Source of the DNA: Streptomyces sp. RB17
GTDB taxonomy: Bacteria; Actinomycetota; Actinomycetes; Streptomycetales; Streptomycetaceae
Reading direction: 5' to 3'
Length of the DNA: 64,000 nucleotides
Assembly: GCF_009604455.1 (NCBI RefSeq)
Contig: NZ_WEGL01000008.1
Coordinates: forward strand, 62,001 to 126,000
Translations under genes and position numbers: made by a program
The notes under the pieces: generated by a model
What the model was told of the DNA's origin: nothing
Seen by the model: only the letters and a program-made list of their open reading frames with translations
Databases searched by the model: none
Shown here: positions 25,557-33,927 of the stretch, piece after piece
Layout: each line of letters opens with the position of its first letter
Position numbering within the stretch: the first letter of the stretch is position 1

Positions 25557-26240
25557 ATGGCACGACCACGGCGCATCGTCCTTGTCCGGCACGGCGAGTC
25601 AACGGGCAACGTCGACGACTCCGTGTACGAACGCGAGCCCGACCACGCGCTTGCGCTGACCGAACGCGGCCGACGGCAGGCGGAGGAGACCGGCAAGGAG
25701 CTCCGGGAGCTCTTCGGCCGGGAACGCGTGAGCGTGTACGTCTCCCCCTACCGCCGGACGCACGAGACACTCCGCGCCTTCCACCTCGACCCCGACCTCA
25801 TACGGATCCGCGAGGAGCCGAGGCTGCGCGAACAGGACTGGGGCAACTGGCAGGACTGCGACGACGTGCGCCTGCAGAAGGCCTACCGCGACGCGTACGG
25901 CCACTTCTTCTTCCGGTTCCCGCAGGGCGAGTCCGGCGCCGACGTGTACGACCGGGTCGGCGGCTTCCTGGAGAGCCTCTTCCGCAGCTTCGAGGCCCCT
26001 GACCACCCGCCGAACGTCCTCCTGGTGACACACGGTCTCGCGATGCGACTGTTCTGCATGCGCTGGTTCCACTGGACGGTCGCGGAATTCGAGTCACTGT
26101 CGAACCCCGGGAACGCCGAGATGCGGATGCTCGTTCTGGGGGAGGACGGCAAGTACACGCTCGACCGGCCCTTCGAGCGCTGGCGGGAACCGGTGCCGTA
26201 CTGGGGTGAACGGATAGAGTGGCAGAGCGATGACCGCTGA
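25557..26240 (+). CDS. histidine phosphatase (phosphoglycerate mutase-like) family protein
   Basis: 227 residues. The phosphohistidine motif is LVRHGESTGN (residues 8-17), followed by ALTERGRRQAEETG, the SPYRRTHETL arginine block, EEPRLREQDWGNWQ and the second catalytic His in LLVTHGLAMRLF. The family includes mutases and many phosphatases of sugars, nucleotides or proteins; substrate cannot be named, and it is not the glycolytic GpmA (which lies elsewhere). The stop overlaps the start of the ADP-ribosylglycohydrolase gene by 11 bases, so the two are translationally coupled and may act on related phosphorylated or ribosylated compounds. Confidence 0.88.
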   Translation: MARPRRIVLVRHGESTGNVDDSVYEREPDHALALTERGRRQAEETGKELRELFGRERVSVYVSPYRRTHETLRAFHLDPDLIRIREEPRLREQDWGNWQDCDDVRLQKAYRDAYGHFFFRFPQGESGADVYDRVGGFLESLFRSFEAPDHPPNVLLVTHGLAMRLFCMRWFHWTVAEFESLSNPGNAEMRMLVLGEDGKYTLDRPFERWREPVPYWGERIEWQSDDR

Positions 26241-27135
26241 CTCCTCTTCCTCCGGGCGCCTGGAGCGCGCCCTGGCGAGCCTGCGCGGGCTGGCCGTGGG
26301 GGACGCCTTGGGCTCCCAGTACTTCGTTCCCGCGAACTACCCCCTCCTGAAGCGACGCGAGCTGCCCGCGGGGCCCTGGCAGTGGACGGACGACACCGAG
26401 ATGGCCTGCTCCGTGGTCGCCGTCCTCGCCGCCCACCGGCGCATCGACCAGGACGCGCTGGCCCGCTCCTTCGCCGAGCACCACGACTTCGACCGGGGCT
26501 ACGGCCCCGCGGTCAACCGGCTGCTCAGACTCGTCCGGGAGGGCCAGGACTGGCGTGAGCTGGCCGCCGCACTGTTCAACGGACGGGGGTCGTGGGGCAA
26601 CGGAGCGGCGATGCGGATCGCACCCCTCGGCGCCTGGTACGCGGACGATCCGGAGCAGGCCACCCACCAGGCGGAGATCTCGGCCTACCCCACCCATCAG
26701 CACCGTGAGGCCGTCGTCGGCGCCATGGCCGTGGCCGCCGCCGCGGCGCTGGCCGGCTCGCCGGACGGCCCGCCCAGCCCCGAGGCGCTCCTCGACGGCG
26801 TGGTCGCCCTGGTGCCGAAGAGCGCCGTCGGCCAGGGACTCCGGCGCGCCCGGGACATGCTCGACTACGGCGACGCGGGCACCGTCGCGGCGGTACTGGG
26901 CTGCGGACGCCGTACGACCGCCCACGACACCGTTCCCTTCGCCCTCTGGTCGGCCGCGCGCAGCCTGGGTGACTTCGAGGCGGCCTTCTGGACGACGGCC
27001 GGGGTCGGCGGAGATGTGGACACGACCTGCGCGATCGTGGGCGGCGTGCTCGCCTCCGGCAAGGCGGGGACACCGCCCGCCGCGTGGGTGGAACGCTCCG
27101 AAGCGCTGCCGGGCTGGGTGCCGACCGGGCTCTGA
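26230..27135 (+). CDS. ADP-ribosylglycohydrolase family protein (DraG-like)
   Basis: 301 residues. The metal-binding motifs of the family are present: GLAVGDALGSQYF near the N-terminus, WTDDTEMA (TDDT, ~54-60), GSWGNGAAMRIAPLGAWY in the middle, and GGDVDTTCAIVGGVLA with the second Asp pair. Such enzymes remove ADP-ribose from proteins or hydrolyse related nucleotides with Mg2+. ATG 26230 lies inside the last codons of the histidine phosphatase gene. It is followed by a gene-poor stretch with a 20-bp tandem repeat. Substrate unknown. Confidence 0.9.
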   Translation: MTADSSSSGRLERALASLRGLAVGDALGSQYFVPANYPLLKRRELPAGPWQWTDDTEMACSVVAVLAAHRRIDQDALARSFAEHHDFDRGYGPAVNRLLRLVREGQDWRELAAALFNGRGSWGNGAAMRIAPLGAWYADDPEQATHQAEISAYPTHQHREAVVGAMAVAAAAALAGSPDGPPSPEALLDGVVALVPKSAVGQGLRRARDMLDYGDAGTVAAVLGCGRRTTAHDTVPFALWSAARSLGDFEAAFWTTAGVGGDVDTTCAIVGGVLASGKAGTPPAAWVERSEALPGWVPTGL

Positions 27136-27519
27136 CCGGTCCGACGGCCGTGGCCGCGGCGGTCATCGGTCGTGATCTCACGGCCCTCGCCGAAGCCTTT
27201 CACTCCCGGACCAGTGTTCTCGGAACTCTCCGTGCGCGCTGGGAACTCTCCGTGCGCGCTGGGAACTCTCCGTGACCACCGCCCGTTCCTCTTGTGTCGC
27301 TCGTATGCCGTGGCGTGCGGCGGCAGGTCGACGGACAGGCGGAGAGGGACGGTCGGAGGGGGCGTGGAGATGGCGGCCTGCATGATGTTGGTGGTGGTTC
27401 CCGTCCTGGTTCTCATGCGGGCGCTGATGACCGGCGTGCGGCCGGCCGGACCGTCGTGTGCGCCGTCCGTTCCCGGGCGGCGGTCCGGCCGGCCACGGCT
27501 TCGCGTGGCTCGGCCCGGG
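27136..27519. other. gene-poor stretch after the ADP-ribosylglycohydrolase
   Basis: About 380 bases without a supported gene. It contains a 20-bp tandem repeat (27222-27275); overlapping frames on both strands lack conserved features. It leads into the collapsed MFS gene on the reverse strand. Confidence 0.5.
27222..27275. repeat. 20-bp tandem repeat, 2.7 units
   Basis: GGAACTCTCCGTGCGCGCTG occurs twice exactly (27222-27241 and 27242-27261) and again for its first 13 bases. It is intergenic. The unit is about two helical turns. Confidence 0.85.
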
Positions 27520-27676
27520 TCAGCCGATGCCCGGGCCCGACACGCCGGCGAGGGAGTCGAGATCGCTCTTGAAGGTGAGCGTGTAGGCGCTGACCACCCA
27601 CGTCAGATCGGTGGTGCTGAACTTGAGTGCGTCTTGAATGTGCGGGAGCGCGATGTTCACAATCGTCGCGTCGAGT
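27520..27676 (-). pseudogene. collapsed DHA2-type MFS transporter copy
   Basis: On the reverse strand one frame reads LDATIVNIALPHIQDALK then FSTTDLTWVVSAYTLTF and runs straight on into KSDLDSLAGVSGPGIG and a stop. The first part is nearly identical to transmembrane segment 1 of the intact MFS gene next door (27832-29391), and the tail resembles that protein's last residues (KSDLEALSGTGSPQAA). About 430 middle codons are missing in one clean step, and the region before LDATIV is not MFS-like. DNA similarity to 29176-29276 is roughly 80 per cent, so this is a diverged paralogue, not a recent copy. No function expected. Confidence 0.75.
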
Positions 27677-27831
27677 GGCGTTCCAACGCGCGTTATCAAG
27701 TTTCGGCTGGGGGCGATGGTGTGACCCCGGGAACGGCCGGGACAGCGGCGTCGCGGGGCGCCCGTGGGCCGACGAACCCGCGTAGGCAGGACGATCGGTC
27801 ACGGGCGCCGTGATCGGGGGACGCACGAGGG

Positions 27832-29391
27832 TTACGCGGCCTGGGGGCTGCCCGTGCCGCTGAGGGCTTCCAGGTCGCTCTTGCGGACACGTATGACGAC
27901 CGTGGCGACGGCGAACGCGAGGACGGCCATGGCGGCGGCCGGTATGAACGCGGTCGAGATGCCGTGGGCGAGTACCTCGTGGCTCCATGGGGCGGGCAGT
28001 TGATGAGACTTGGCGAACGCGGCTTTCTGCTCGGGTGTGGCCTGGGCCATGAACGAAGCGACCTGCTTGGTTGCTTCGTCGCGGTTGGCCGAGCCGAAGA
28101 CAGTGGTCAGGATGGACAGGCCGAGTGAACCGCCCACCTGCTGCGTTGTGTTGAGCAGTGCGGAGGCGGCGCCCGCTTCGTGAGGGGCGACGCCGGAGAC
28201 GGCGGTCACGGTGACCGTGACGAAGTTGAGTCCCATGCCGAAGCCGAAGACCAGCATCGGGCCGAGTACTCCGCTGACGTAGGAGCTGCCCGAGTCGATC
28301 AGGGACTGCCAGGCCAGGCCGATGGCGACGAGGGTGGTGCCGGTCATCAGGAACGGCTTGGGGCCGAGCACCGGCAGCAGCCGCTGCGATATCCCAGCGC
28401 CCACCGCGATGACCACGGTGACGGGCAGGAAGGCGAGACCGGCGCGGATCGGGGAGTAGCCCAGCACGTTCTGCACGAAGAGCACGATGTAGAAGAACAT
28501 GCCGAACATCGCCGCGGCGAGGCTGATCATGATCACGTAGGTGCCGGAGCGGTTGCGGTTGGCGAACATCCGCAGGGGAGTGATCGGTTCCTTGGCGCGA
28601 GACTCGACGAGCATGAAGGCGGCCAGCAGCACCACGGCCGCGCCGAAGGCACCGAGCGTGAGCGAGTCACGCCAGCCGTCGGACGCCGCCCTGATGAACC
28701 CGTAGACCAGCGCGACCATGCCGAGCGTCGAGGTGAGCGCGCCGGTGAGGTCGAAGCGGCCAGGGTGGCGTTCGGACTCGTTGATGTAACGCGGCGCGAG
28801 CGCGGCGATGAGGATGCCGATGGGGACGTTGACGAAGAGTACCCAGCGCCAGTCGAGCCAGTCGGTGAGCAGCCCGCCGGCCAGGAGTCCGATGGCGCCG
28901 CCGCCCGCGGAGACGGCCGCGAAGATGCCGAACGCCCGGTTGCGCTCCGGGCCTTCGGGAAACGTGGTGGTGATGAGCGCGAGCGAGGTCGGCGACGCGA
29001 TTGCGCCACCCATGCCCTGCAGTACCCGTGCGGCCAGCAGCTGCCAGGGTTCCTGGGCGAGTCCGCCGAGCAGCGAGGCGAAGGTGAACAGCAGGATGCC
29101 GGTGATGAAGACCCTGCGGCGCCCCAGGATGTCACCGGCCCGCCCGCCGAGCAGCAGCAGACCGCCGAAGGTGAGGGTGTAGGCGCTGACCACCCACGTC
29201 AGGTTGGTCGTGGAGAAGTTCAGCGCGGTCTGGATGTGGGGCAGGGCGATGTTGACGATGGTGGCATCGAGTACCACCATCAGCTGGCATGCGGCGATGA
29301 CCGCGAGCGCGATGCCCGGGTGTGGCGAGCGCTTGGCCGGACCCGGCGGGGTGGGCACGGGTGACTGGGTCTGGATCTGATCGTGCGTCAC
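27832..29391 (-). CDS. DHA2-family MFS drug exporter (14 TM)
   Basis: 519 residues from GTG 29391, chosen because GGGGGA lies eight bases upstream and the protein then starts MTHDQIQTQ. TM1 carries LMVVLDATIVNIALPHIQ, the hallmark of the EmrB/QacA group, followed by TWVVSAYTLTFGGLLLLGGRAGD and LGRRRVFITG (motif A). About 14 hydrophobic helices are visible. It should expel hydrophobic drugs by proton antiport. A perfect palindrome, TAGTGAACG-N4-CGTTCACTA, lies 25 bases before the start and recurs twice before the TetR gene at 38583, which is therefore the likely repressor. An eroded paralogue is 155 bases downstream. Confidence 0.92.
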   Translation of the reverse strand: MTHDQIQTQSPVPTPPGPAKRSPHPGIALAVIAACQLMVVLDATIVNIALPHIQTALNFSTTNLTWVVSAYTLTFGGLLLLGGRAGDILGRRRVFITGILLFTFASLLGGLAQEPWQLLAARVLQGMGGAIASPTSLALITTTFPEGPERNRAFGIFAAVSAGGGAIGLLAGGLLTDWLDWRWVLFVNVPIGILIAALAPRYINESERHPGRFDLTGALTSTLGMVALVYGFIRAASDGWRDSLTLGAFGAAVVLLAAFMLVESRAKEPITPLRMFANRNRSGTYVIMISLAAAMFGMFFYIVLFVQNVLGYSPIRAGLAFLPVTVVIAVGAGISQRLLPVLGPKPFLMTGTTLVAIGLAWQSLIDSGSSYVSGVLGPMLVFGFGMGLNFVTVTVTAVSGVAPHEAGAASALLNTTQQVGGSLGLSILTTVFGSANRDEATKQVASFMAQATPEQKAAFAKSHQLPAPWSHEVLAHGISTAFIPAAAMAVLAFAVATVVIRVRKSDLEALSGTGSPQAA

Positions 29392-29415
29392 AGGATATGT
29401 CCCCCAGAGGCGAAG

Positions 29416-29437
29416 TAGTGAACGTATCCGTTCACTA
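29416..29437. promoter_or_regulatory. TetR-type operator before the MFS gene
   Basis: TAGTGAACG-TATC-CGTTCACTA has nine-base perfect arms and a four-base centre. The same AGTGAACG-N4-CGTTCAC core occurs at 38424 and 38472, before the TetR gene. Its place over the MFS promoter suits a repressor. Confidence 0.82.
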
Positions 29438-29608
29438 ATCGGGACCATAGCCAGTCGGCCCGTGTGAACACAAGTGGCCTGTACGGGAGTTGATCCAGAA
29501 CAAGTGCCGCGGGTCGAGCGGGTTGGCGTGCCCGGGGGAAGACGTGAGGTGGTGGGGCTGTGCTGCCGTGTAACAGGGATCGGGAAGGTTGTCTGTCGGC
29601 GTGGCGGC

Positions 29609-29653
29609 GCCCTCGTAGTGTTGGCCGCAGGTTCGAGTCCCTGGCCGGAGCCA
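29609..29653 (+). pseudogene. tRNA-Arg-like remnant (5' end joined to T-arm)
   Basis: GCCCTCGTAG, identical to the usual start of an actinobacterial tRNA-Arg, is followed after six bases by GCCGCAGGTTCGAGTCC and GCCGGAGCCAC, which look like a T-arm and acceptor end. The D-arm and anticodon arm are absent and the T-stem no longer pairs well. It may be a scar of integration at a tRNA gene, or chance. Confidence 0.3.
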
Positions 29654-30071
29654 CAAAACATGGCTGAGCGTGTACACGGTGCTGACCCGCGGATTTGTGC
29701 GAAGGTGGCGGTTGAGGGGCGGGCACGGGTGGTGCCGCCTTCGCCGGGTACGGGCCCGGCGGTTGAGAGCCCCGCGCGTGATGGAGCAGACCTCCGACCC
29801 TGGGTGATGCCTTCCACGGGCCCGGTTCCGGCGGGGAGTTACCGGGAGGTCGTGCTCCGCACTGTTGTTGGCGACGGTCAGCAGGTCGGGAGACGTCAAC
29901 TGCTGGCCGTAGTCCGACGTACATGCCGATCCCCCGATCATGTGAGGCTGTTGGTGTGCGAACCTGGCCGTGGTTCCGCCCAGGTGGGTCGCGGAGAAGG
30001 GTTTTCCGGGCGTGTGGTCGCGAGGCGGTCTCCCGCACGCTCGCAACTGTCAGATGCCTGGAGTCTGCGAG

Positions 30072-30095
30072 CGGCCGCTATAAGCGCTCTATACG
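30072..30095 (-). repeat. left member of an inverted 24-bp pair flanking the ABC exporter
   Basis: Read on the reverse strand: CGTATAGAGCGCTTATAGCG-GCCG. It matches 33628-33651 in inverted orientation at 21 of 24 positions. Each copy contains two CTATA/TATAG words 11 bases apart. Confidence 0.65.
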
Positions 30096-30118
30096 GCCAT
30101 ATCGCTGGACGAACACAT

Positions 30119-30149
30119 CGGCCCCGAAAGCCGGTTGGCTCCGGGGCCG
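30119..30149. terminator. hairpin downstream of the ABC permease
   Basis: CGGCCCCGAAAGCC-ggtt-GGCTCCGGGGCCG: arms of 13-14 bases with one bulge, about 65 bases past the permease stop on the reverse strand. Plausible terminator of the ABC operon. Confidence 0.65.
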
Positions 30150-30215
30150 ACGCGCGGCGTGCGCCACGGGGGATGCGCACCACCTGGATGAGGGTCTATA
30201 CGGAGGAAGTGCTGC

Positions 30216-32765
30216 TCAGCCCGCCTCCCCGCTGATGTCCGCGAGGATGTTCCGCCCGGCCCCCCGCCGCAGCGCCATCAGCGCGGGCGCCACCGCCGCG
30301 ACCAGGGCCGCCGCCGCGCACACCGCGACCAGCTCACCGATCGTCGACCACGGCACCACCGCCGGTGTGGGCCCCACCAGTTGACGTAAGGCCGCCCAGG
30401 ACCCGGTGACGCTGATGGCCGAGCCCAGCGCGCCGAGCACGGCTCCCGCGCCCACGCACATCAGGGTCTCCACCGCCACGGCCCCCAGCACCTGGCCGGT
30501 GGTGGCGCCGGCGAGCCGCAGCATGGCCAGTTCGCGCCTGCGGTCGCTGATGGTCATGACCAGCGTGTTGGCGAGGGCGATCACGGCGTACAGGATCGAC
30601 AGGCCGAGGATCATGAGGATGCCGTTGCGGGAGCTCTCCTCGTTGGCGTCGGTGGCGGCCGCGGCGACCTGCTCGGCGGTGGTGACCCGGGCGCCCAGCC
30701 CGTGCACGGCGGTGCGCAGTGCCGCGACCGTCTTGGCCCGGTCGGCACCCGGCGCGAGCCGTACGTCGATCCGGCTGGCCAGGGTCGTCGTACCACCGTA
30801 GGAGGAGTCGACGTACGCCCGCACGTCGGTGTTCCCGGCGGCGAGTACGGCGGCGACCTTCAGGTTCTTCCGGGTGCCGTCGGCCAGCCACACCTTGATG
30901 CGCTGCCCGGTCTTCGGGGAGCCGGGCCAGATGTCGCTGACGACGATGGAGTCCGGGCCGAGGTGGCTGAGGGAGCCGGAGGACACGCGGAGGTCGGCGA
31001 CGGTGCCGAGGGCGGTGGAGTCGACGGCGGCCGCGTGCCGGGCCAGGGCGGGCTTCAGCGGGCGGGACGCGAAGACCGTGGTCGGAGTCGTCACCAGCGG
31101 GGTGATGCCGGTGACGGAGCGGACGCGCTGGACCACGGTACGGCTCAGGCCGGGGGTGCCGGCGGGCTGGATGACGTAGTCCGTCCGGGACAGCTGCTGG
31201 CGTACCCCGCTGACCTGGGCGGCGTTGATGGTGCCGATGGTGCCGAGCAGGCAGCCCGCCAGGCTCACGATGATCACCACGGGGGTGGTGGTGGCCGAGG
31301 TGCGGCGGAACGCGGTCAGGGCGCTCTGCCGGGCCGTCGTCCACACCGCGCCGCCCGCGTCGGCGGCGTCCCGGTCGCGGCGGGCGGCGAGGAGGCCGGG
31401 CAGGGCGGTGAAGAGCCGGATCAGCGGGGCGGCCAGCACTCCGGCGAGGGTGGCGCAGGCGCCGACGATCACCAGGACGAGGGAGGCGGAGGCGGCCGCG
31501 TTGGCACCGGCCTCCGGTTGCACGGCGGCCGTACCGGTGACCGCGACGATCCCGGCGGCCAGCGCGAGACCGCCCGCCATCCAGCGGAAGATGTGCCCGC
31601 CGCGCGGCCTGCGCTCCACCGACGCCTCCTGCAGCGCCTCCCCGGGGTTGACCCGGCCGGCCCGGTGGGACGACACCAGCACCCCGATGAGGGCGGTGAC
31701 CATGCCGATACCGGCGGCGGCGAGCAGCGCCCACGAGGTGACCGGGACCGCGAAGTCGGCGGTGACGATGTGGTGGTCGATCAGCCAGGCACGGCACAGC
31801 GGGACCCCGGCCAGGCCCATCGCACAGCCCGCGGTGGAGGCGAGCACGCCGACCATGACGGCCTCGAAGTAGATCAGGGTGCGCAGCTGGCGGCGGGTGG
31901 AGCCGACCAGGCGGAGCAGGGCCAGTTCGCGGCGGCGCTGGGCGATGGACAGGGCGAAGGTGCCGGCGACGACGAACACGGCGACGAATCCGGCGACGCC
32001 GGCGGCCAGCCCGAGCGGGGTGTCCACGCTGTCCATCAGGGCGAGGAGTTCGGCATGGTGCGGGTCGGCGGTCAGACGGGCGTCGCCGGTGAGGACGAGG
32101 GCGTGGGAGGTGCCGCCGAAGCCGTCCTTGACGGCCTGCCGTATCTCGGCGGGCGAGCCGTACGCGGCGAGCGCGTCGACGGCGGGGGAGAGGCGGGCGG
32201 CCTGCGCGTCGGTGAAGAACACCGCGTCCTCGAAGGGGACCTTGGCGGTGACACCGGTGACGGTGACCGTCATGGGACCGGTGGACGTGGTCAGCGGCAA
32301 CGTGCGGCCGATCAGGGAGCGGGCACCGCCGCCGACGATCACCTCGCCGTCACGGGCCGGGGCGTGACCGGCCGTCAGCCGGTAGCCGCCGGCCGCCGCG
32401 ATCGACCAGCCCCGGCCCGCCTGGTCCTTGGCGCCGGTGGCGAGCTGGTCGTAGAAGCTGTGGTCGGCGATGACCTTGCCGGTCGCGCCGACCGCCTTGA
32501 CGACGGCGGCCGGGAGGCCGGGCTGCTGGGCGATCGCGGTGGACTCGACCTGCCCGGAGTCGTTGACGACGTCGATGGTGGTGTTCGGTACGACGACCAC
32601 CGGTGCTTTGGCGTACCGGTGCTGGGCGGGGGTGGCGACGCCGCCGGTCGCGGCGATCACCGGGATCGCGGTGGCCATGAGACCGACACCGAAGGCGAGG
32701 GCGACGAAGGTGCCGGCGAAGGAGACCCAGCGCACGCGCAGGGTGGACAGGGCGACGGTCAGCAT
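30216..32765 (-). CDS. FtsX-type ABC transporter permease
   Basis: 849 residues in two homologous FtsX-like units. TM helices are seen at ~15-40, then after a large outer domain at ~250-280 (GFVAVFVVAGTFALSIAQRRRELALLRLVGSTRRQ), ~300-365, ~395-460, and again near the C-terminus (IALANTLVMTISDRRRELAMLRLAGATTGQVLG onward). The RRRELA(L/M)LRL(V/A)G(S/A)T motif occurs in both halves, typical of MacB/BceB-like mechanotransmission exporters. The ATG overlaps the ATPase stop by seven bases (ATGCTGA), so the two are coupled. Such exporters remove peptides or lipids or sense antibiotics, often with a two-component system; one lies 3 kb away. Confidence 0.9.
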   Translation of the reverse strand: MLTVALSTLRVRWVSFAGTFVALAFGVGLMATAIPVIAATGGVATPAQHRYAKAPVVVVPNTTIDVVNDSGQVESTAIAQQPGLPAAVVKAVGATGKVIADHSFYDQLATGAKDQAGRGWSIAAAGGYRLTAGHAPARDGEVIVGGGARSLIGRTLPLTTSTGPMTVTVTGVTAKVPFEDAVFFTDAQAARLSPAVDALAAYGSPAEIRQAVKDGFGGTSHALVLTGDARLTADPHHAELLALMDSVDTPLGLAAGVAGFVAVFVVAGTFALSIAQRRRELALLRLVGSTRRQLRTLIYFEAVMVGVLASTAGCAMGLAGVPLCRAWLIDHHIVTADFAVPVTSWALLAAAGIGMVTALIGVLVSSHRAGRVNPGEALQEASVERRPRGGHIFRWMAGGLALAAGIVAVTGTAAVQPEAGANAAASASLVLVIVGACATLAGVLAAPLIRLFTALPGLLAARRDRDAADAGGAVWTTARQSALTAFRRTSATTTPVVIIVSLAGCLLGTIGTINAAQVSGVRQQLSRTDYVIQPAGTPGLSRTVVQRVRSVTGITPLVTTPTTVFASRPLKPALARHAAAVDSTALGTVADLRVSSGSLSHLGPDSIVVSDIWPGSPKTGQRIKVWLADGTRKNLKVAAVLAAGNTDVRAYVDSSYGGTTTLASRIDVRLAPGADRAKTVAALRTAVHGLGARVTTAEQVAAAATDANEESSRNGILMILGLSILYAVIALANTLVMTISDRRRELAMLRLAGATTGQVLGAVAVETLMCVGAGAVLGALGSAISVTGSWAALRQLVGPTPAVVPWSTIGELVAVCAAAALVAAVAPALMALRRGAGRNILADISGEAG

Positions 32766-33502
32766 GCGACGGCCTCCAGGCTCGTCATGCGGGCGGCGAC
32801 GCCCTCGGCCGTCGGCCGGTCCAGCTCGCCGGCGAGGCGGCCGTCGGTGAGGAAGACGACGCGGTCGGCGCGGGCGGCGGCGACCGGGTCGTGGGTGACC
32901 ATCACGACCGCGCGCCCGGCGTCGTCGGCGAGGCCGCGCAGCAGCGTCAGGACCTCGCGGCCGCTCTTGGTGTCGAGGGCACCGGTCGGCTCGTCGGCGA
33001 GGACCACGGCGGGGCGGCTGATCAGGGCGCGGGCGATGGCGACCCGCTGCTGCTGGCCGCCGGACAGCTCGCCGGGGGGGTGCCCGGCCCGGTCGGCGAG
33101 GCCTACGGAGGAGAGCGCGGCCAGCACCTCGGAGCGGCTCGGGCGGCGGCCGGCGAGCTTCACGGGGAGCGCCACGTTCTGCGCGGCCGTCAGCGAGGGG
33201 AGCAGGTTGAAGGACTGGAAGACGAAACCGATCTTCTCCCGCCGGAGCAGGGTCAGCTCCTTGTCCTTGAGGCCGCCGAGTTCGGTGCCATCGACGAGAA
33301 CCTGTCCGCTGTCCATGCCCTCGAGGCCGGCGGCGGACCTCAGCAGCGTGGACTTACCGGACCCGGACGGGCCCATGATGGCCGTGAAGGTGCCGAAGGG
33401 AAAACCGAGACTCACCCGGTCCAGTCCGACGACGGGCTCGGGACCGGAACGGTAGGTCTTCGATACGGAGCGGAGTTCGACAGCGAATTCTGTGACGGCC
33501 AT
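32759..33502 (-). CDS. ABC transporter ATP-binding protein (MacB/LolD type)
   Basis: 247 residues. Walker A is GPSGSGKSTLLR, the Q-loop FVFQSFNLLPSLTAAQNVALP, signature LSGGQQQRVAIARAL, Walker B AVVLADEPTGALD and H-loop VVMVTHDP, all intact and typical of the MacB/LolD/FtsE subgroup that drives FtsX-like permeases. ATG 33502. It is the first gene of a two-gene operon with the permease. The upstream region includes a sequence with two CTATA words (33628-33651) that could be an operator, and beyond it lies a broken mbtH gene on the other strand. Confidence 0.94.
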   Translation of the reverse strand: MAVTEFAVELRSVSKTYRSGPEPVVGLDRVSLGFPFGTFTAIMGPSGSGKSTLLRSAAGLEGMDSGQVLVDGTELGGLKDKELTLLRREKIGFVFQSFNLLPSLTAAQNVALPVKLAGRRPSRSEVLAALSSVGLADRAGHPPGELSGGQQQRVAIARALISRPAVVLADEPTGALDTKSGREVLTLLRGLADDAGRAVVMVTHDPVAAARADRVVFLTDGRLAGELDRPTAEGVAARMTSLEAVAC

Positions 33503-33627
33503 CGCGCAAGTAGACCTTCCGGGTCATGCAGGGGGGAATGAACTGCGGTTCAGTTCTGGGGGTGGTGCTGGCCATACCCCCGGGGTGAGGCGGGGAGCAG
33601 CCTGCGTGCCCCACCGTGCGCCCACGA

Positions 33628-33651
33628 CGTATAGAGCACCTATAGCGGGCG
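33628..33651 (+). repeat. right member of an inverted 24-bp pair flanking the ABC exporter
   Basis: CGTATAGAGCACCTATAGCG-GGCG, 126 bases before the ABC ATPase start and 12 bases before the first residue of the truncated mbtH frame. Its inverted partner is at 30072-30095. Either a regulator site with repeated CTATA half-sites or the end of an inserted segment. Confidence 0.6.
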
Positions 33652-33662
33652 TCCCGAGACTC

Positions 33663-33833
33663 ACGGCATATCAAGAGCAGTACTCGATCTGGTGCGCGGA
33701 CCGCGCGCTGCCCGCCGGCTGGCACCAGGAGGGCACCTCCGGCACGAAGGAGGAGTGCCTGGCCCGGATCGGCGACGTGTGGACCGACATGCGTCCCGAG
33801 AGCCTGCGCGAGCGCATGGCCCAGACCGCCTGA
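33663..33833 (+). pseudogene. N-terminally truncated MbtH-like protein
   Basis: The frame ends in YQEQYSIWCADRALPAGWHQ then KEECLARIGDVWTDMRPESL, the central and C-terminal part of an MbtH protein, including the three conserved Trp residues and WTDMRP. MbtH proteins are small partners needed by NRPS adenylation domains. The usual start (NPF..., first beta strand, about 20 residues) is missing: upstream codons are Arg/Pro-rich and unrelated, and there is no start with a ribosome site at the right place. Together with the ruined adenylation region just downstream on the same strand it marks a decayed NRPS locus. Confidence 0.7.
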
Positions 33834-33927
33834 CGGCACCCACCGACGGCCCGGGAAGCCGCGGGCGGAACGCGCCTTCGCCGTCCGTACCGCGGCCCGC
33901 CTTCCCATCTTCCACACGGCGAGCCAG

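Larger units (their letters stand above)
29438..30215. other. 780-base region without an intact gene
   Basis: Several overlapping open frames exist on both strands but none has a recognisable domain. The segment contains a tRNA-like fragment (29609-29653), one of two inverted 24-bp sequences (30072-30095), a hairpin (30119-30149) and a second CTATACGG word at 30196. It lies just past the MFS operator, so it may be one edge of inserted DNA. Confidence 0.5.

Noticed and set aside
29416..29437. GTGAAC...GTTCAC palindromes considered as SOS boxes
   Set aside because: The spacing between GAAC and GTTC is six, not four, and all three copies flank the TetR/MFS genes.
29388..30235. Several overlapping 200-codon frames on both strands
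   Set aside because: All are Arg/Pro/His-rich, mutually overlapping and without any domain; treated as non-coding.
33492..33662. Upstream part of the frame that ends in the MbtH-like sequence
   Set aside because: It is antisense to the ABC ATPase start and promoter, with no MbtH N-terminus; only the part from 33663 is homologous.
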